Both the position numbers and the translations under genes were made by a program. Below, piece after piece: positions 10,232-21,338 of a DNA stretch of 64,000 nucleotides. Source of the stretch: Erwinia_E haradaeae_D (GTDB taxonomy: Bacteria; Pseudomonadota; Gammaproteobacteria; Enterobacterales; Enterobacteriaceae); contig NZ_LR217715.1 in assembly GCF_900698935.1 (NCBI RefSeq), forward strand, positions 496,001-560,000, read 5' to 3'. Positions within the stretch are counted from its first letter, which is position 1. Each line of letters opens with the position of its first letter. The notes under the pieces are model-generated. The model did not search any database. It was not told the DNA's origin and worked only from the letters and a program-made list of their open reading frames with translations.

Positions 10232-11056
10232 ATGCAGTTTTCAAAAATGCACGGTCTTGGCAATGATTTTATGATCATAAATGGTGTCACTCAATATGTT
10301 TCCCTTTCTTTATCTTTAATTCGTTATTTAGCAGATCGGCATCGTGGTGTTGGTTTTGATCAGTTGTTAATTGTAGAACCACCTTATAACCCTAATCTTG
10401 ACTTTCATTATCGCATCTTTAATTCCAATGGCGGTGAAGTGACACAATGTGGCAACGGAGCTCGTTGTCTAGCCCGTTTTGTTCACCTTAATCGCCTGAC
10501 TAATAAAAATAATATTCATGTGAGTACAAAAGAAGGTTATATGATCTTGCATATTCTATCAAAGGATATGATATGTGTAAATATGGGAGAACCAAATTTC
10601 CTCCCAGAAAAGATTCCGTTTAAAACGGAAACTCAAGAGATCATGTATATGATGAGTATTTCTGGGCAAAATATTCTTTGCGGAGTTGTCTCAATAGGGA
10701 ATCCACATTGTGTATTACAGGTGGATGATATAAGAACAGCTGCGGTTAAAAAAATTGGCTCTGCTATTGCAGAGCATGAGCAATTTCCTGAAGGAGTTAA
10801 CGTTGGTTTTATGGAGGTTCTCCATCCTCAATATATTCGCTTACGTGTTTTTGAACGGGGTGTGGGTGAAACCTTAGCATGTGGTAGTGGTGCCTGTGCA
10901 GCAGTTGCTATTGGGATAACGCGAGACATTCTAGAAAACAAAGTAAGAGTTGATTTATCTGGCGGTTCATTGGATGTTACTTGGAAGGGGAAAGGGTATC
11001 CTATATATATGACAGGATCTGCTACTCATATTTATAGTGGATCCATCTATTTCTAA
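10232..11056 (+). CDS. dapF: Diaminopimelate epimerase
   Basis: Converts LL- to meso-diaminopimelate for lysine and peptidoglycan. 274 residues, the E. coli length. Both catalytic cysteines are present: the first in NGGEVTQCGNGARC (near residue 73) and the second in GETLACGSGACA (near residue 217). The N-terminus FSKMHGLGNDF is diagnostic. GGAG sits five bases before the ATG. A short imperfect hairpin ending in seven T (about 11061-11080) follows the stop and could terminate it weakly. Downstream xerC, present in E. coli, is gone. Confidence 0.97.
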   Translation: MQFSKMHGLGNDFMIINGVTQYVSLSLSLIRYLADRHRGVGFDQLLIVEPPYNPNLDFHYRIFNSNGGEVTQCGNGARCLARFVHLNRLTNKNNIHVSTKEGYMILHILSKDMICVNMGEPNFLPEKIPFKTETQEIMYMMSISGQNILCGVVSIGNPHCVLQVDDIRTAAVKKIGSAIAEHEQFPEGVNVGFMEVLHPQYIRLRVFERGVGETLACGSGACAAVAIGITRDILENKVRVDLSGGSLDVTWKGKGYPIYMTGSATHIYSGSIYF

Positions 11057-13295
11057 AGCATCTCGATAGCGATTTTTTTAGAATTATTATCATCCTAGCC
11101 TTATTCACATACTTTTTCTATGAAGGAAGTGTATAACCTATTTTATCAGCCGATTAGACTTTTCAGTCTATGAACTGACTGTAATAGATTAGGGTTTTTG
11201 TTTGTATTCATAATTTATGTAAGATCTATATTACATCCTAATAGATGATTGATCACCTTTGCCATACTATGCAGTATTTTCCAGATAAATATAAGTAACA
11301 CGTTATCTTGCTAGATATAATCCAGAATTATATGATAAATAATCATTTTATTATTTGTAGTATCAACACACTATAATTATAGTTTATAGAAGTCTATAGT
11401 ATTTAGTATACACATTATGTTCTGTATATTGACTAGTTGAGAATTAAAATAACATTCTATATGTATTTTATTTATGGGATATGATATAATTAGTCTCTAA
11501 CTATCGACAAAAAATTCAATGACGAATATTAATTCGGTAATTTTTATGTCGATTAATTAGGTCCTTATATTGTATATCTTTCCTCTCAAAATATTTTACG
11601 TATATATGTTGTGTAGTATAGAGACACAAAAGATTAATGGCACGGTATGTATTAAAAATAATCCTAAAAACTATATTTAGTATACCATGGTTTATTTTTC
11701 ATATCAAGGCAATTGATATTGATATGTTTAATTAACTTTTGGCAAAGAGTTATATAGACATTTTGAGGATTTAGACATCGGCTTATCAATGGTTTTTAAT
11801 GCATTATTTTTAATAAAATTTTTATCTGATAAATACTTATGGTAAGTTTTTTAAATATTGTCAAAGACACCAATATACTTTTATTGGTATCAAGTCATAT
11901 CGCATACATATAATTTATTTTTTATGTTGTCATAACACCTATAATTAATTATATCATCAAGAATCTTTTTCTGTGCAATAAGTGTACTACAGAGTATTTT
12001 GTTTCTTTATTTTATTTTTTAGTATAATTTATATCAATGTCTGCAAAGTTTTTATGATATACCATTAATTGGTTATTTTAATAAAAAACTACATCAACAA
12101 ATAGTGTCTTTGATGTAGTTTTTGTATATTCTCCACACACTGTGATCTCTATTTTATAAGTATATTACTTAGATAACAATCTATGTTATGTATCATGTTA
12201 AATTTTTTTTCATAAACAAATAAAAAATAAAGTTACAAAATATAATTTTTGATCTATGCAGCAGACAAAAATATATTTTAAAGATACGTGCTAAAATTTA
12301 TAATTTATTCAAAAAATTTTATATAAAGTGAATAATCTATGTATATAGACAATGATAAGTCTTGACAATAAGGTCATTATAAAATCTTTACTGCATACAA
12401 AATCTTAGTGATTGTACAACTATTTCTTTTATTGTATTAAAATTAAATATCGAGAGTTTCTTAAGACTAATTTCCTGTTTACTCTAACATACAAAGCATA
12501 ATGAAGTGCAATATAATATCATTTGTACTATCAGATATAATTTCTAACCATTTAATTCACAACCAACAAGAGATTATATTTAAGAATAAAATATCAAAAA
12601 ATATTTCTGTTTTTTGTATTGTAACAAGAAACATCATGAATATGATTTCAGATATGGTAAAACACATGTACAATCTGTATTGTACAATACATGCAATTCC
12701 ACATACACATCTATGTGTGTTAGTAGCAATTATACTATATTTAAACGCACTGCTAGTTATTTGTTCTGAACTTTTACATGCAATATTTATTACATAACTA
12801 TGAAAATAGAGTGAGTATTAAAATTGATCTCACTTTCTAATAATAATATTATGTGTTGTTAGAACTATTTTTCATTTAAACATCTAAATCTATATATTTT
12901 TTAAAAAATTTTTTAGCTACATTGAGTCATTCAAATATTATTGACAATATGCATAATTGTAAAATTATGAATCATCGTGATTTTTAACTGTGTCTGAATC
13001 ATATTCAGTGAGTATAGGCTGTATATTGTAAATAGATTACATGTATGTAGCAACTATTTCCGTCAATGTTAATAACATCTATGATTATAAATCATACTAA
13101 CGAAATTACATGCATCAACACAAAAACCAAGTGATACTTCTTTTATATTGTATCTTATACTGTGTGTGATCACGATCAATCGTATATTTAACTATGTCTG
13201 AAATGATCTTAGTTCTCGTAAGAATTATGAAGTCTTCTATTACCCATAGCACAAAATCTCAACTGACACGATACACAACAGGCGCAAGAAATATT
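11057..13295. other. 2.2 kb spacer between convergent dapF and fbaA
   Basis: No gene recognised. A 98-codon frame at 12501-12797 (+) has no family resemblance and looks like AT-rich noise. xerC, yigB and uvrD, which follow dapF in E. coli, could not be traced. The only well-formed element is the hairpin at 12084-12123. Confidence 0.65.
12084..12123. terminator. Perfect 14 bp hairpin with A/T flanks (bidirectional terminator shape)
   Basis: AAAAACTACATCAA (12084-12097) pairs without mismatch with TTGATGTAGTTTTT (12110-12123) across a 12-base loop. The A5/T5 ends give a U tract on either strand, the usual form of a bidirectional terminator between convergent genes. It lies about 1 kb from both dapF and fbaA, so it may have served genes since erased. 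Confidence 0.6.
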
Positions 13296-14375
13296 TTATA
13301 ATACATTGATAGCATTGAGTTCCTCAAACGTCTTTTCTAAACGAGTTATCATTGCAGACTGAGATGCACGTAACCATTTGCGTGGATCGTAAAATTTCTT
13401 ATTAGGATGATGATCACCATCAGGATTACCCAGCTGGGATTGTAAGTAGTCTGCATATTTTTGATAGTACTTTAAAACACCAGACCAAGCAGCCCATTGA
13501 GTATCAGTATCGATATTCATTTTAACAACTCCAAATTCGATTGATGTCCTAATGTCAGACAGAGAAGAACCAGAGCCGCCATGAAATACAAAATGTAGTG
13601 GATTATGTGATAAGTTATATTTATTCTCCACCAATCTCTGAGAATCACGCAATATCATAGGTTTTAATTTTACATTTCCAGGTTTGTATACACCATGTGT
13701 ATTGCCAAAAGCTGCTGCAATTGTAAAATTTTTACTGATTTTATGAAGTGCAGCATAGGCATATTCAACATCTTCTGGACGAGTATACAGGATAGAATCA
13801 TCTTTCTTCCCATGTTCAACTCCATCTTCTTCACCACCAGTACATCCTAGTTCAATTTCTAAAGTCATATTTATTTTTGACATGCGTGTTAAATACTCAC
13901 TAGAAATTTTAATATTATTTTCTAGGCTTTCTGTAGATAAATCAATCATATGAGACGAAAACAAAGGTTTACCGGTATTATCAAAATGCTTCTCTCCCAC
14001 TTCTAACAATCCATTGATCCATGGAAGAATATTTTTTGCACAATGATCCGTGTGCAAGATGACAGGTACACCATAGTACTGAGCCATCAGGTGTATATGG
14101 TTTGCACCAGAAACAGCACCCCGTATAGCTGAGGAATGACTATTATGGGACAATAGACCGTTCCCCGCAATAAAGCGCGCACCATGATAAGAAAATTGGA
14201 TAATAACTGGCGCCCGTACTTTAGCCGCAGTCTCTAATACTGCATTAATTGAAGATGTGCCTATACAATTAATAGCAGGTAATGCAAACTTATTTTGCAT
14301 TGCGATGTTAAAAATTTTTTGCACATCATTACCAGTGATGACACCTGGTTGTATACAATCTAATATTTTAGACAT
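13296..14375 (-). CDS. fbaA: Fructose-bisphosphate aldolase, class II
   Basis: Zn-dependent aldolase of glycolysis and gluconeogenesis. 359 residues, the E. coli FbaA length. Metal and substrate residues are visible: HTDHCAK (His110 region), LEIELGCTGGEEDGV, NTHGVYKPG (His226) and FHGGSGSS (His264), followed by KMNIDTDTQWA. The ATG is preceded by CGGAG at eight bases. It lies 73 bases behind pgk on the same strand, as in E. coli, where the order is epd-pgk-fbaA; epd is gone here. Confidence 0.97.
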   Translation of the reverse strand: MSKILDCIQPGVITGNDVQKIFNIAMQNKFALPAINCIGTSSINAVLETAAKVRAPVIIQFSYHGARFIAGNGLLSHNSHSSAIRGAVSGANHIHLMAQYYGVPVILHTDHCAKNILPWINGLLEVGEKHFDNTGKPLFSSHMIDLSTESLENNIKISSEYLTRMSKINMTLEIELGCTGGEEDGVEHGKKDDSILYTRPEDVEYAYAALHKISKNFTIAAAFGNTHGVYKPGNVKLKPMILRDSQRLVENKYNLSHNPLHFVFHGGSGSSLSDIRTSIEFGVVKMNIDTDTQWAAWSGVLKYYQKYADYLQSQLGNPDGDHHPNKKFYDPRKWLRASQSAMITRLEKTFEELNAINVL

Positions 14376-14448
14376 GTGTGCTTCTCCGAGTATTTTACTT
14401 GTATGTTACATTCTGTCTATGTTTTAGGTATGCAATACACACTATCTC

Positions 14449-15618
14449 CTAAGATGAGTATCTCGTACGCTCTTGTAACATGGATAACGCAGGCAACTCT
14501 TTGCCGGATACAAATTGAAGAAATGCTCCGCCACCAGTTGAAGTGTAGGAGATTTTATCTTGAATTCCAAATAAATCAATTACGGCGAGCGTATCACCTC
14601 CACCTGCAACAGAAAACGCATTGCTATCTGCAATAGTATTAGCGATCACCTTAGTACCTTGGCGGAAATTAGGCCACTCAAAGACCCCGACAGGGCCGTT
14701 CCATAAGATGGTTTTGGCGTTTTTTAATAATTGAGTGGTGAGTATAGATGTTTGATCGCCAACATCTAAAATGGCTTCGTCATCCTGAATCTCAGAGATA
14801 TTTTTTACAGTATCTACAGCGCTTTCTGAAAGTTCTGTACTAACACGTACATCTGTAGGTATTGATATAGAGAACTGATCACATAATTTTTTAGCTAAAT
14901 GAACACAATCTGGTTCATGAAGAGATTTTCCTACTTTATGATTGATGGCAATAAAAGTATTTGCAATACCCCCCCCTACAATAACAGTGTCTGCAATAGT
15001 TGCTAACGAGTAAAGGAGATTAAACTTCGTAGATATTTTAGATCCACCGACTATTGCTACCATCGGACGAGAGGGGTTTTTTAAAGCTTTTTCTAAGGCT
15101 ACTATTTCATTCAATAGTAGCTGACCGGCACAAGCTATCGTTGCATGCTGACCAACTCCATATGTTGAGGATTGAACTCTATGTGCTGTTCCAAAAGCAT
15201 CCATGACAAATATATCACATAATGCAGCGTATTGTCGGGACAGGTGTTCGTCGTTTTGTTTTTCGCCTTTATTAAAACGAACATTTTCTAACACCGTGAG
15301 TTGTCTAGGCATGGACTCGATGCCATTAAGATAGTCTGTGTGTAGAGTTACATGGTTCTTACCTAATTTTTCTTTTAACCAATTCACTACTGGCAACAAC
15401 GAGAAATCCTTATTGTATTGGCCTTCAATCGGACGACCAAGATGAGCAGCCACTATAACTCTGGCGTCTGTTTCTAATGCTGCCTTAATCGTTGGAAGAG
15501 CCGCACAGATCCGTGAAGAAGATGTCACTGCACCTAACTTAATTGGTACGTTTAAATCAGATCGAATTAACACACGTTTGTCTGAAAGCTTTAGTTCTGT
15601 CATGGGAATAATAGACAT
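14449..15618 (-). CDS. pgk: Phosphoglycerate kinase
   Basis: Transfers phosphate from 1,3-bisphosphoglycerate to ADP. 389 residues (E. coli 387). Family marks in order: IRSDLNVP, AHLGRP, LENVRF, MDAFGTAHR, VGGSKISTK, WNGPVGVFEW and the C-terminal AGGGDTLAVI. GAGGT lies five bases before the ATG. Upstream gene of the pgk-fbaA pair. The window supplies three central-carbon enzymes in a row (tkt, pgk, fbaA), all read leftward. Confidence 0.97.
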   Translation of the reverse strand: MSIIPMTELKLSDKRVLIRSDLNVPIKLGAVTSSSRICAALPTIKAALETDARVIVAAHLGRPIEGQYNKDFSLLPVVNWLKEKLGKNHVTLHTDYLNGIESMPRQLTVLENVRFNKGEKQNDEHLSRQYAALCDIFVMDAFGTAHRVQSSTYGVGQHATIACAGQLLLNEIVALEKALKNPSRPMVAIVGGSKISTKFNLLYSLATIADTVIVGGGIANTFIAINHKVGKSLHEPDCVHLAKKLCDQFSISIPTDVRVSTELSESAVDTVKNISEIQDDEAILDVGDQTSILTTQLLKNAKTILWNGPVGVFEWPNFRQGTKVIANTIADSNAFSVAGGGDTLAVIDLFGIQDKISYTSTGGGAFLQFVSGKELPALSMLQERTRYSS

Positions 15619-16861
15619 TATACACCTCTTTTATTCTGACTTCACATCATCGATGTATACTATTGTCAAAGCAGTAAATTTAGAGTTTCTTATGAATTGT
15701 ACATAATCGATAATGATTCGTGAAACTTAGAAAAACAAAGAACCACGTGTATTTATGTAAAAATATAAATTATATTGAATTCTTTTATTCTTATTGTTCT
15801 GCTTTATTAATGTAGTATTACGCTGTGATTTAAATATTTTATATTATTAAAATACATTCATTAAAATTTATTATCATTTACATATTTCCTAGAGTCGTTT
15901 TTTTGCAAAATTGCTATATTAATTCATTTTTAAAATTTCTATAGATGTACTATGTTTTTTTAATTTTAAATATCTTAATATTATCTTTGTATTTTTCTAA
16001 AATATGGATTGATCTATTAAAATTAATAAAATTAAAAATTTTTAAATATTTATTACCTATATATCATAAAGTTAATTATATAACATAAATTTTCTTATCG
16101 ATTTACATGAATAAAATATTCACCATGATTAATACTTATTTTATTCATTATTTTTGATAGATAATTTTAAAAATTGTTAATTTTAAATAATTAAGCTAAA
16201 AATAGAATTTTGAAACAAAATAAAAAAATTTATGCTATGAGAAAACATCAAACGGTATGTTATAGAATTTAGAATTATATGATCTAGATCATATAGCTAT
16301 ATCAGCAGAAACGCACTGGCATAAAACTCAAAATATATAACGGAAAAATTAATGGTAGATATATTTCTGACTATAAAGTTACTGTGTTGTATACAGAATA
16401 TTGAAAATTCCGCATATTTATTATACTAGTTTTGATGAAAAAATCACCTAAATACGATTCGTAAAAATAAAAAGTACAGTATCAATACCTGGCATATCTG
16501 ATATATATCAGTATATAATATCAATATTATTGTCTCTGACAATCATATTTTTTATCAATTACTTGAAATAATCAGTATAGATTCATGTGATCTAACATAG
16601 AATAATTTTTAAGACAAATACATTTTGTTATTAAAATATTTCATGACTTCTTTTGAGTGTTTGAACTTTTATATCTATGGAAGAAAGGTAAAGATTCTGT
16701 TATGTGCATAACATTATCTCATAGTATTCCACATAGTATCTTTAGTATCAAGTATAGGAATTTTTAAGAATATTGTCTGTAGTTAAGTATTTTAGCGAAA
16801 AGTGATGACATTACATATACAGATTCTGCATATAAAGCATATTAGTGTAATGTGAATACCA
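15619..16861. other. 1.2 kb spacer at the ancestral epd position
   Basis: In E. coli epd (erythrose-4-phosphate dehydrogenase, about 1 kb) lies upstream of pgk and tktA lies a few genes further. Here the interval between pgk and tkt has about the right size for epd, but the sequence is among the most AT-rich in the window and no epd motif could be read. Nothing else seen. Confidence 0.6.
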
Positions 16862-18907
16862 TCAAAGTAATTCTTTTGTTTTTTTTATTATATACTCTAA
16901 TGTAAAATTAAATTTTTTAAATACTTGTTCCGCTGGTCCTGATACGCCAAATTGCGTCATGGCAATAACAATACCTTTGAGACCGGTATACTTTAACCAG
17001 TAATCCGCAATACTTGCTTCAATAGCTATTCGATTACTTATAGTGCTAGGTAGAACAGATTCGCGGTAATTAATGTCCTGCTTATCAAAAGCATCAGTTG
17101 ATGGCATAGAAACTACACGTACTTTATATCCTTCTTCTATCAGAAGTTGATATGCAGCTACTGCTAATTGTACTTCGGATCCAGTAGCAATGAAAATAAC
17201 CTGTGGTATTCCTATACAATCGTAAAGAATATACGCGCCACGAGCAATATTCTCTAACTGTAACTTTGTACGAATTTGTTGCGGTAGGAGTTGACGTGAA
17301 AGAATTAACGCCGTTGGGCCGTTATAATTTTCTATAGCATATTTCCATGCTATTGCACATTCTACCTGATCACACGGACGCCATGTGCTCATGTTAGGTG
17401 TAAGACGTAAACTTGCCAACTGTTCTACGGGTTGATGCGTAGGACCATCTTCTCCTACTCCAATAGAATCATGAGTATATATTATGATGTGACGAATTTT
17501 CATTAAAGCAGCCATACGAACAGCATTACGGGCATATTCAGAAAACATTAAAAATGTAGCAGTATATGGCATAAAACCACCATGTAGAGCAATACCATTA
17601 GCAATAGCTGTCATTCCAAATTCGCGAACACCAAAATGAATATAGTTACCTGCAATATCTTTATGAATAGCTTTTGATCCAGACCAGGTCGTTAAATTAC
17701 TAGGGGTTAGATCCGCAGAACCACCAAGGTATTCTGGTAATATATCTCCAAAAAATTCGATACAATGCTGAGATGCCTGACGCCCAGAAATATGTAATGG
17801 GTTATCCTGTAAGTATTCAATGAATTTTTGTGATATTAAGTCCCAATTATGTGGTAATTGTTTTGTGACTCGTCTGTGAAATTCTTTTGCTAGCTCTGGG
17901 AAAGTCTTTTCGTAAGCTATAAATATTTTATTCCATGCACTTTCTTTCTGCTGACCTTTTTTTCTTGCATCCCAGTACGCATAAATTTCTTCTGGTACCT
18001 CAAAGGCTTTGTGATTCCAATTTAATCTCAGCCTGGTTAGTGCAATTTCATGGTCACCAAGAGGTAAACCATGGGCATAGTGAGTGTCGCTTTTGTTGGG
18101 TGATCCAAAACCAATAACAGTATGACAAATAAGCAAGGAAGGTTTGTGTTCTATTGTTTGAGCCTCTTGAATTGCTAAGTGAATGCTATTAGCGTTATGA
18201 CCATCTACATTAGGCACTACGTGCCAGCCATAAGACTCAAAGCGCTGTGCTGTATTATCAGTGAACCAGCCTGTAACTTTTCCATCAATCGAAATACCAT
18301 TTTTGTCGTAAAAAGCGATTAACTTACCTAGTTTAAGCGTACCTGCTAAAGAGCAAACTTCATGAGAGATTCCTTCCATCATGCAACCATCGCCCATAAA
18401 TACATAAGTATAATGATCGACTAATTTGTACCCAGGGCGATTAAATTGCGCCATTAACGTGCGTTCTGCAATAGCCATCCCGACCGCATTCGCTATACCT
18501 TGACCCAGCGGTCCAGTAGTGGTTTCTACTCCAATAGTATGACCATATTCGGGGTGTCCTGGAGTTTTAGAATTAACCTGGCGAAATTTTGCAAGTTCAG
18601 TGATTGGAAGATTATATCCAGTAAGATGTAACAAACTATAAAGCAACATTGAAGCATGACCGTTAGATAATACAAAACGATCACGATTAACCCAAAGTGG
18701 GTTAGAAGGGTTATGGTTCAAAAAATCACGCCACAACACCTCTGCAATCTCAGCCATACCCATAGGTGTACCAGGGTGACCTGATTGAGCTTGTTGTACT
18801 GCATCCATGCTCAATGCGCGAATCGCATTGGCAATATCTCTACGAGAATACGTTTCGGGCTTGAAATTACCTTGCATATTTTTTTTGCTAAAAGTATGTT
18901 TGTGCAT
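16862..18907 (-). CDS. tkt: Transketolase
   Basis: Thiamine-diphosphate enzyme moving two-carbon units between pentose and glycolytic sugars. 681 residues; E. coli TktA has 663. Landmarks: ANAIRALSMDAVQ, SGHPGTPMG, ETTTGPLGQG, the ThDP motif beginning GDGCMMEG, GSADLTPSNL, HDSIGVGEDGPTHQPVEQ and PSTDAFDKQD. The ATG at 18907 gives about 18 extra N-terminal residues before the usual SRRDIANAIRAL. An internal ATG at 18877 is nearer the family start but has no Shine-Dalgarno sequence, whereas TTGGA precedes 18907. Only one transketolase is seen here, so tktA versus tktB cannot be decided by sequence; the pgk-fbaA neighbourhood favours tktA. Confidence 0.96.
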   Translation of the reverse strand: MHKHTFSKKNMQGNFKPETYSRRDIANAIRALSMDAVQQAQSGHPGTPMGMAEIAEVLWRDFLNHNPSNPLWVNRDRFVLSNGHASMLLYSLLHLTGYNLPITELAKFRQVNSKTPGHPEYGHTIGVETTTGPLGQGIANAVGMAIAERTLMAQFNRPGYKLVDHYTYVFMGDGCMMEGISHEVCSLAGTLKLGKLIAFYDKNGISIDGKVTGWFTDNTAQRFESYGWHVVPNVDGHNANSIHLAIQEAQTIEHKPSLLICHTVIGFGSPNKSDTHYAHGLPLGDHEIALTRLRLNWNHKAFEVPEEIYAYWDARKKGQQKESAWNKIFIAYEKTFPELAKEFHRRVTKQLPHNWDLISQKFIEYLQDNPLHISGRQASQHCIEFFGDILPEYLGGSADLTPSNLTTWSGSKAIHKDIAGNYIHFGVREFGMTAIANGIALHGGFMPYTATFLMFSEYARNAVRMAALMKIRHIIIYTHDSIGVGEDGPTHQPVEQLASLRLTPNMSTWRPCDQVECAIAWKYAIENYNGPTALILSRQLLPQQIRTKLQLENIARGAYILYDCIGIPQVIFIATGSEVQLAVAAYQLLIEEGYKVRVVSMPSTDAFDKQDINYRESVLPSTISNRIAIEASIADYWLKYTGLKGIVIAMTQFGVSGPAEQVFKKFNFTLEYIIKKTKELL

Positions 18908-20297
18908 TATTAATCCAATTAATGTTTATCGAATAATTAATGGTAATGTACATAAGAATACGCATTGTGTATACCTGAAAAAGGTAATATTAACTCTAGG
19001 TTAGGATTCCATTGAGTGGTTAATACGAGTTAACCAATAGACCAGAGGATCTCTTAGACTTAAATAAAAATGATACTTTTATACCCATTAACAGTATATA
19101 TTTGAGTGTATTTTCTAGTATTGAAGTATTTTACTGTATATAAAATATAAAAATACAGAAATAATATTATATAGATGGTAATTATTTTATATTCGAAAAT
19201 AGTAAAAGTTACTAAATATTATAAATTATACTCAAATATTATAATTTAATAGATTATCCAGAGTCTATAAACATTCAATGCGATATGCAGTATCCTAAAT
19301 AATATTTAGCATAAGAATAGTAACACGAGCATAGTAAGATACTAATGCTTATTTTATTAATTGATAATTTGTATTTTTTGTCACTATCAGACTATTAGAA
19401 CCTTATAAATAATTTAGGTTATGGATAGAGTTCTTGTGGATCGCCAAGGATATAAGATATTGAAGCGTGCTCGAGAAAAGATGTATTTTTTCTAAAAAAT
19501 GTTTTTTTGATACAGACTCTGAGTGTTTACGATGACAACTTTAGTACGTTTTCGTTATAAAAAATACATAAATGTAACGGAAACATCTAACAAAAGACAT
19601 AAGAAAATTAGAAGTATTATTTTCTTACAAGTATATTATATCAGAATTAGATGATATTTTGCTATTTATGAATACTTTTTAATATATGCAGTATGTATTG
19701 TGTATGTTTCTCTATTTACTTACGATTTAAGTTTTATTTAGTTTAAATGATATTGAATATAAGCTAATTTGCTTTATACTACAAATTAGTATATAATGTA
19801 ATATTTTTAGATTATCGTTCTATTATTATATTCATCTCTTGTAATTTATAGTATTGGAAGACATCATTCTTAGGTCATTTATATTTTTAAGCTAATCATA
19901 TTATGTATAATACACAGTGTTTTTATTTAAAAATTCACATCACAAGAAAAATTAAAGAAAGAATTTGATGATTGTCTGTATTGTTTTTCTTGCGGTATTA
20001 TAGGGAATACTATATGTATGTGTCTAGTATTGTAAGTTATTAATAGGTCACCAGACCATATGGTATTTTCTTGTAAAAATATATGCCCGTATCACTGATA
20101 GCTCATTCTTTTATAGTGATTACTCAGTATTTTATGCATATTTATGATAAATATCATGCATAATCCACCAAGAAAGATCATCTAAATAGAGAGAATTAAT
20201 GAAGAATGCTTTATCTCTTTCTGTATGTATTTAGACAGCTTTATAGTGTTTTTTGAAGGAAAGTACATATAGTAATTTACGCTCAGAAGGTATTGTT
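18908..20297. other. 1.4 kb divergent spacer between tkt and murB
   Basis: No gene recognised. In E. coli an rRNA operon (rrnB) precedes murB; I saw no 16S, 23S or 5S fragment here. The spacer must hold the divergent promoters of tkt and murB, but no convincing -35/-10 pair could be assigned. Confidence 0.6.
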
Positions 20298-21338
20298 ATG
20301 TCTTGTCGGCAATATTCATTAAAAACTTGGAATACTTTTGGTATTGATGCCTATGCTAATAGTATTACTATAGTAGATAGTCTCGATACTATTCTTGCTT
20401 TTCGCTGGAGACAAAGTATGAGACGTAATGAGCCCATTCTCCTTTTAGGAGAAGGAAGTAATGTGCTATTTTTACAAGATTTTCATGGACATGTATTTAT
20501 TAACCGCATCAAAGGCATCCGTATCACTGAAACAGTGGATGCATGGTTATTACATGTAGGAGCTGGCGAGAGCTGGCATAAATTAGTAAGACAAACCTTA
20601 AATCATGGGCTAGCAGGTCTAGAAAATTTAGCGCTGATTCCAGGTCGAGTAGGATCAGCCCCTATTCAGAATATTGGCGCATATGGTTTAGAGTTCGAAA
20701 AAGTATGTGAATATGTAGATGTTATCTGTTTGACTGATCTTTCACAAGAACGTATAGATGTTCGTGCATGTTGTTTTGGATATCGTAGTAGCGTCTTTAG
20801 GAATACCTATAAACACGGTTATATTATTATTGCTGTAGGAATACGACTCAAAAAACATTGGCAACCTGTATTAAATTATGGTCAGTTACGCAAGCTAAAT
20901 CCTCAAACCGTAACGCCAAAAGAAGTATATCACACCGTGTGTGCTATGCGTCGTAGTAAAATACCAGATCCAAAATACATAGGCAATGCAGGTAGCTTTT
21001 TTAAAAACCCATTAGTCATAGCGTCCTGCGCGGCTAATTTTGTAACACAGCATCCTACTATAGCTCATTACTTCAATAATAATGGTGACCTGATGCTTTC
21101 TGCTGGAGGGTTAATTGAGCATTGCGAACTCAAAGGATATAGCGTTGGTGGTGCAGCTGTGTATGATAAGCAGGCGTTAGTACTTATCAACACTGGAGAT
21201 GCCAGTGGACAGGATGTTATAAACCTCGCCCGTGTTATTCGTAAGCGTGTGGCTGAAGTATTTAATGTTTGGTTAGAACCCGAAGTCCGTTTAATTTCCT
21301 CGCAGGGTGAGATCGATCCTATAGAGGTTATTGTATGA
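20298..21338 (+). CDS. murB: UDP-N-acetylenolpyruvoylglucosamine reductase
   Basis: FAD enzyme that reduces the enolpyruvyl group to give UDP-N-acetylmuramic acid. From the ATG at 20298 the product is 346 residues (E. coli 342). Marks: LKTWNTFGID at the N-terminus, LGEGSNVLF, ENLALIPGRVGSAPIQNIGAYG, the catalytic Ser in GYRSSVF, GNAGSFFKNP and NVWLEPEVR with the catalytic Glu. The frame extends to a TTG at 20253, but the 15 extra residues lack homology and AGAAGG sits just before 20298. Its TGA stop overlaps the birA ATG (ATGA), the E. coli murB-birA arrangement. Confidence 0.96.
   Translation: MSCRQYSLKTWNTFGIDAYANSITIVDSLDTILAFRWRQSMRRNEPILLLGEGSNVLFLQDFHGHVFINRIKGIRITETVDAWLLHVGAGESWHKLVRQTLNHGLAGLENLALIPGRVGSAPIQNIGAYGLEFEKVCEYVDVICLTDLSQERIDVRACCFGYRSSVFRNTYKHGYIIIAVGIRLKKHWQPVLNYGQLRKLNPQTVTPKEVYHTVCAMRRSKIPDPKYIGNAGSFFKNPLVIASCAANFVTQHPTIAHYFNNNGDLMLSAGGLIEHCELKGYSVGGAAVYDKQALVLINTGDASGQDVINLARVIRKRVAEVFNVWLEPEVRLISSQGEIDPIEVIV

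Noticed and set aside
12501..12797. 98-codon open frame between dapF and fbaA
   Set aside because: Low-complexity Ile/Asn/Met-rich composition, no Shine-Dalgarno sequence, no family resemblance; expected by chance in AT-rich DNA.
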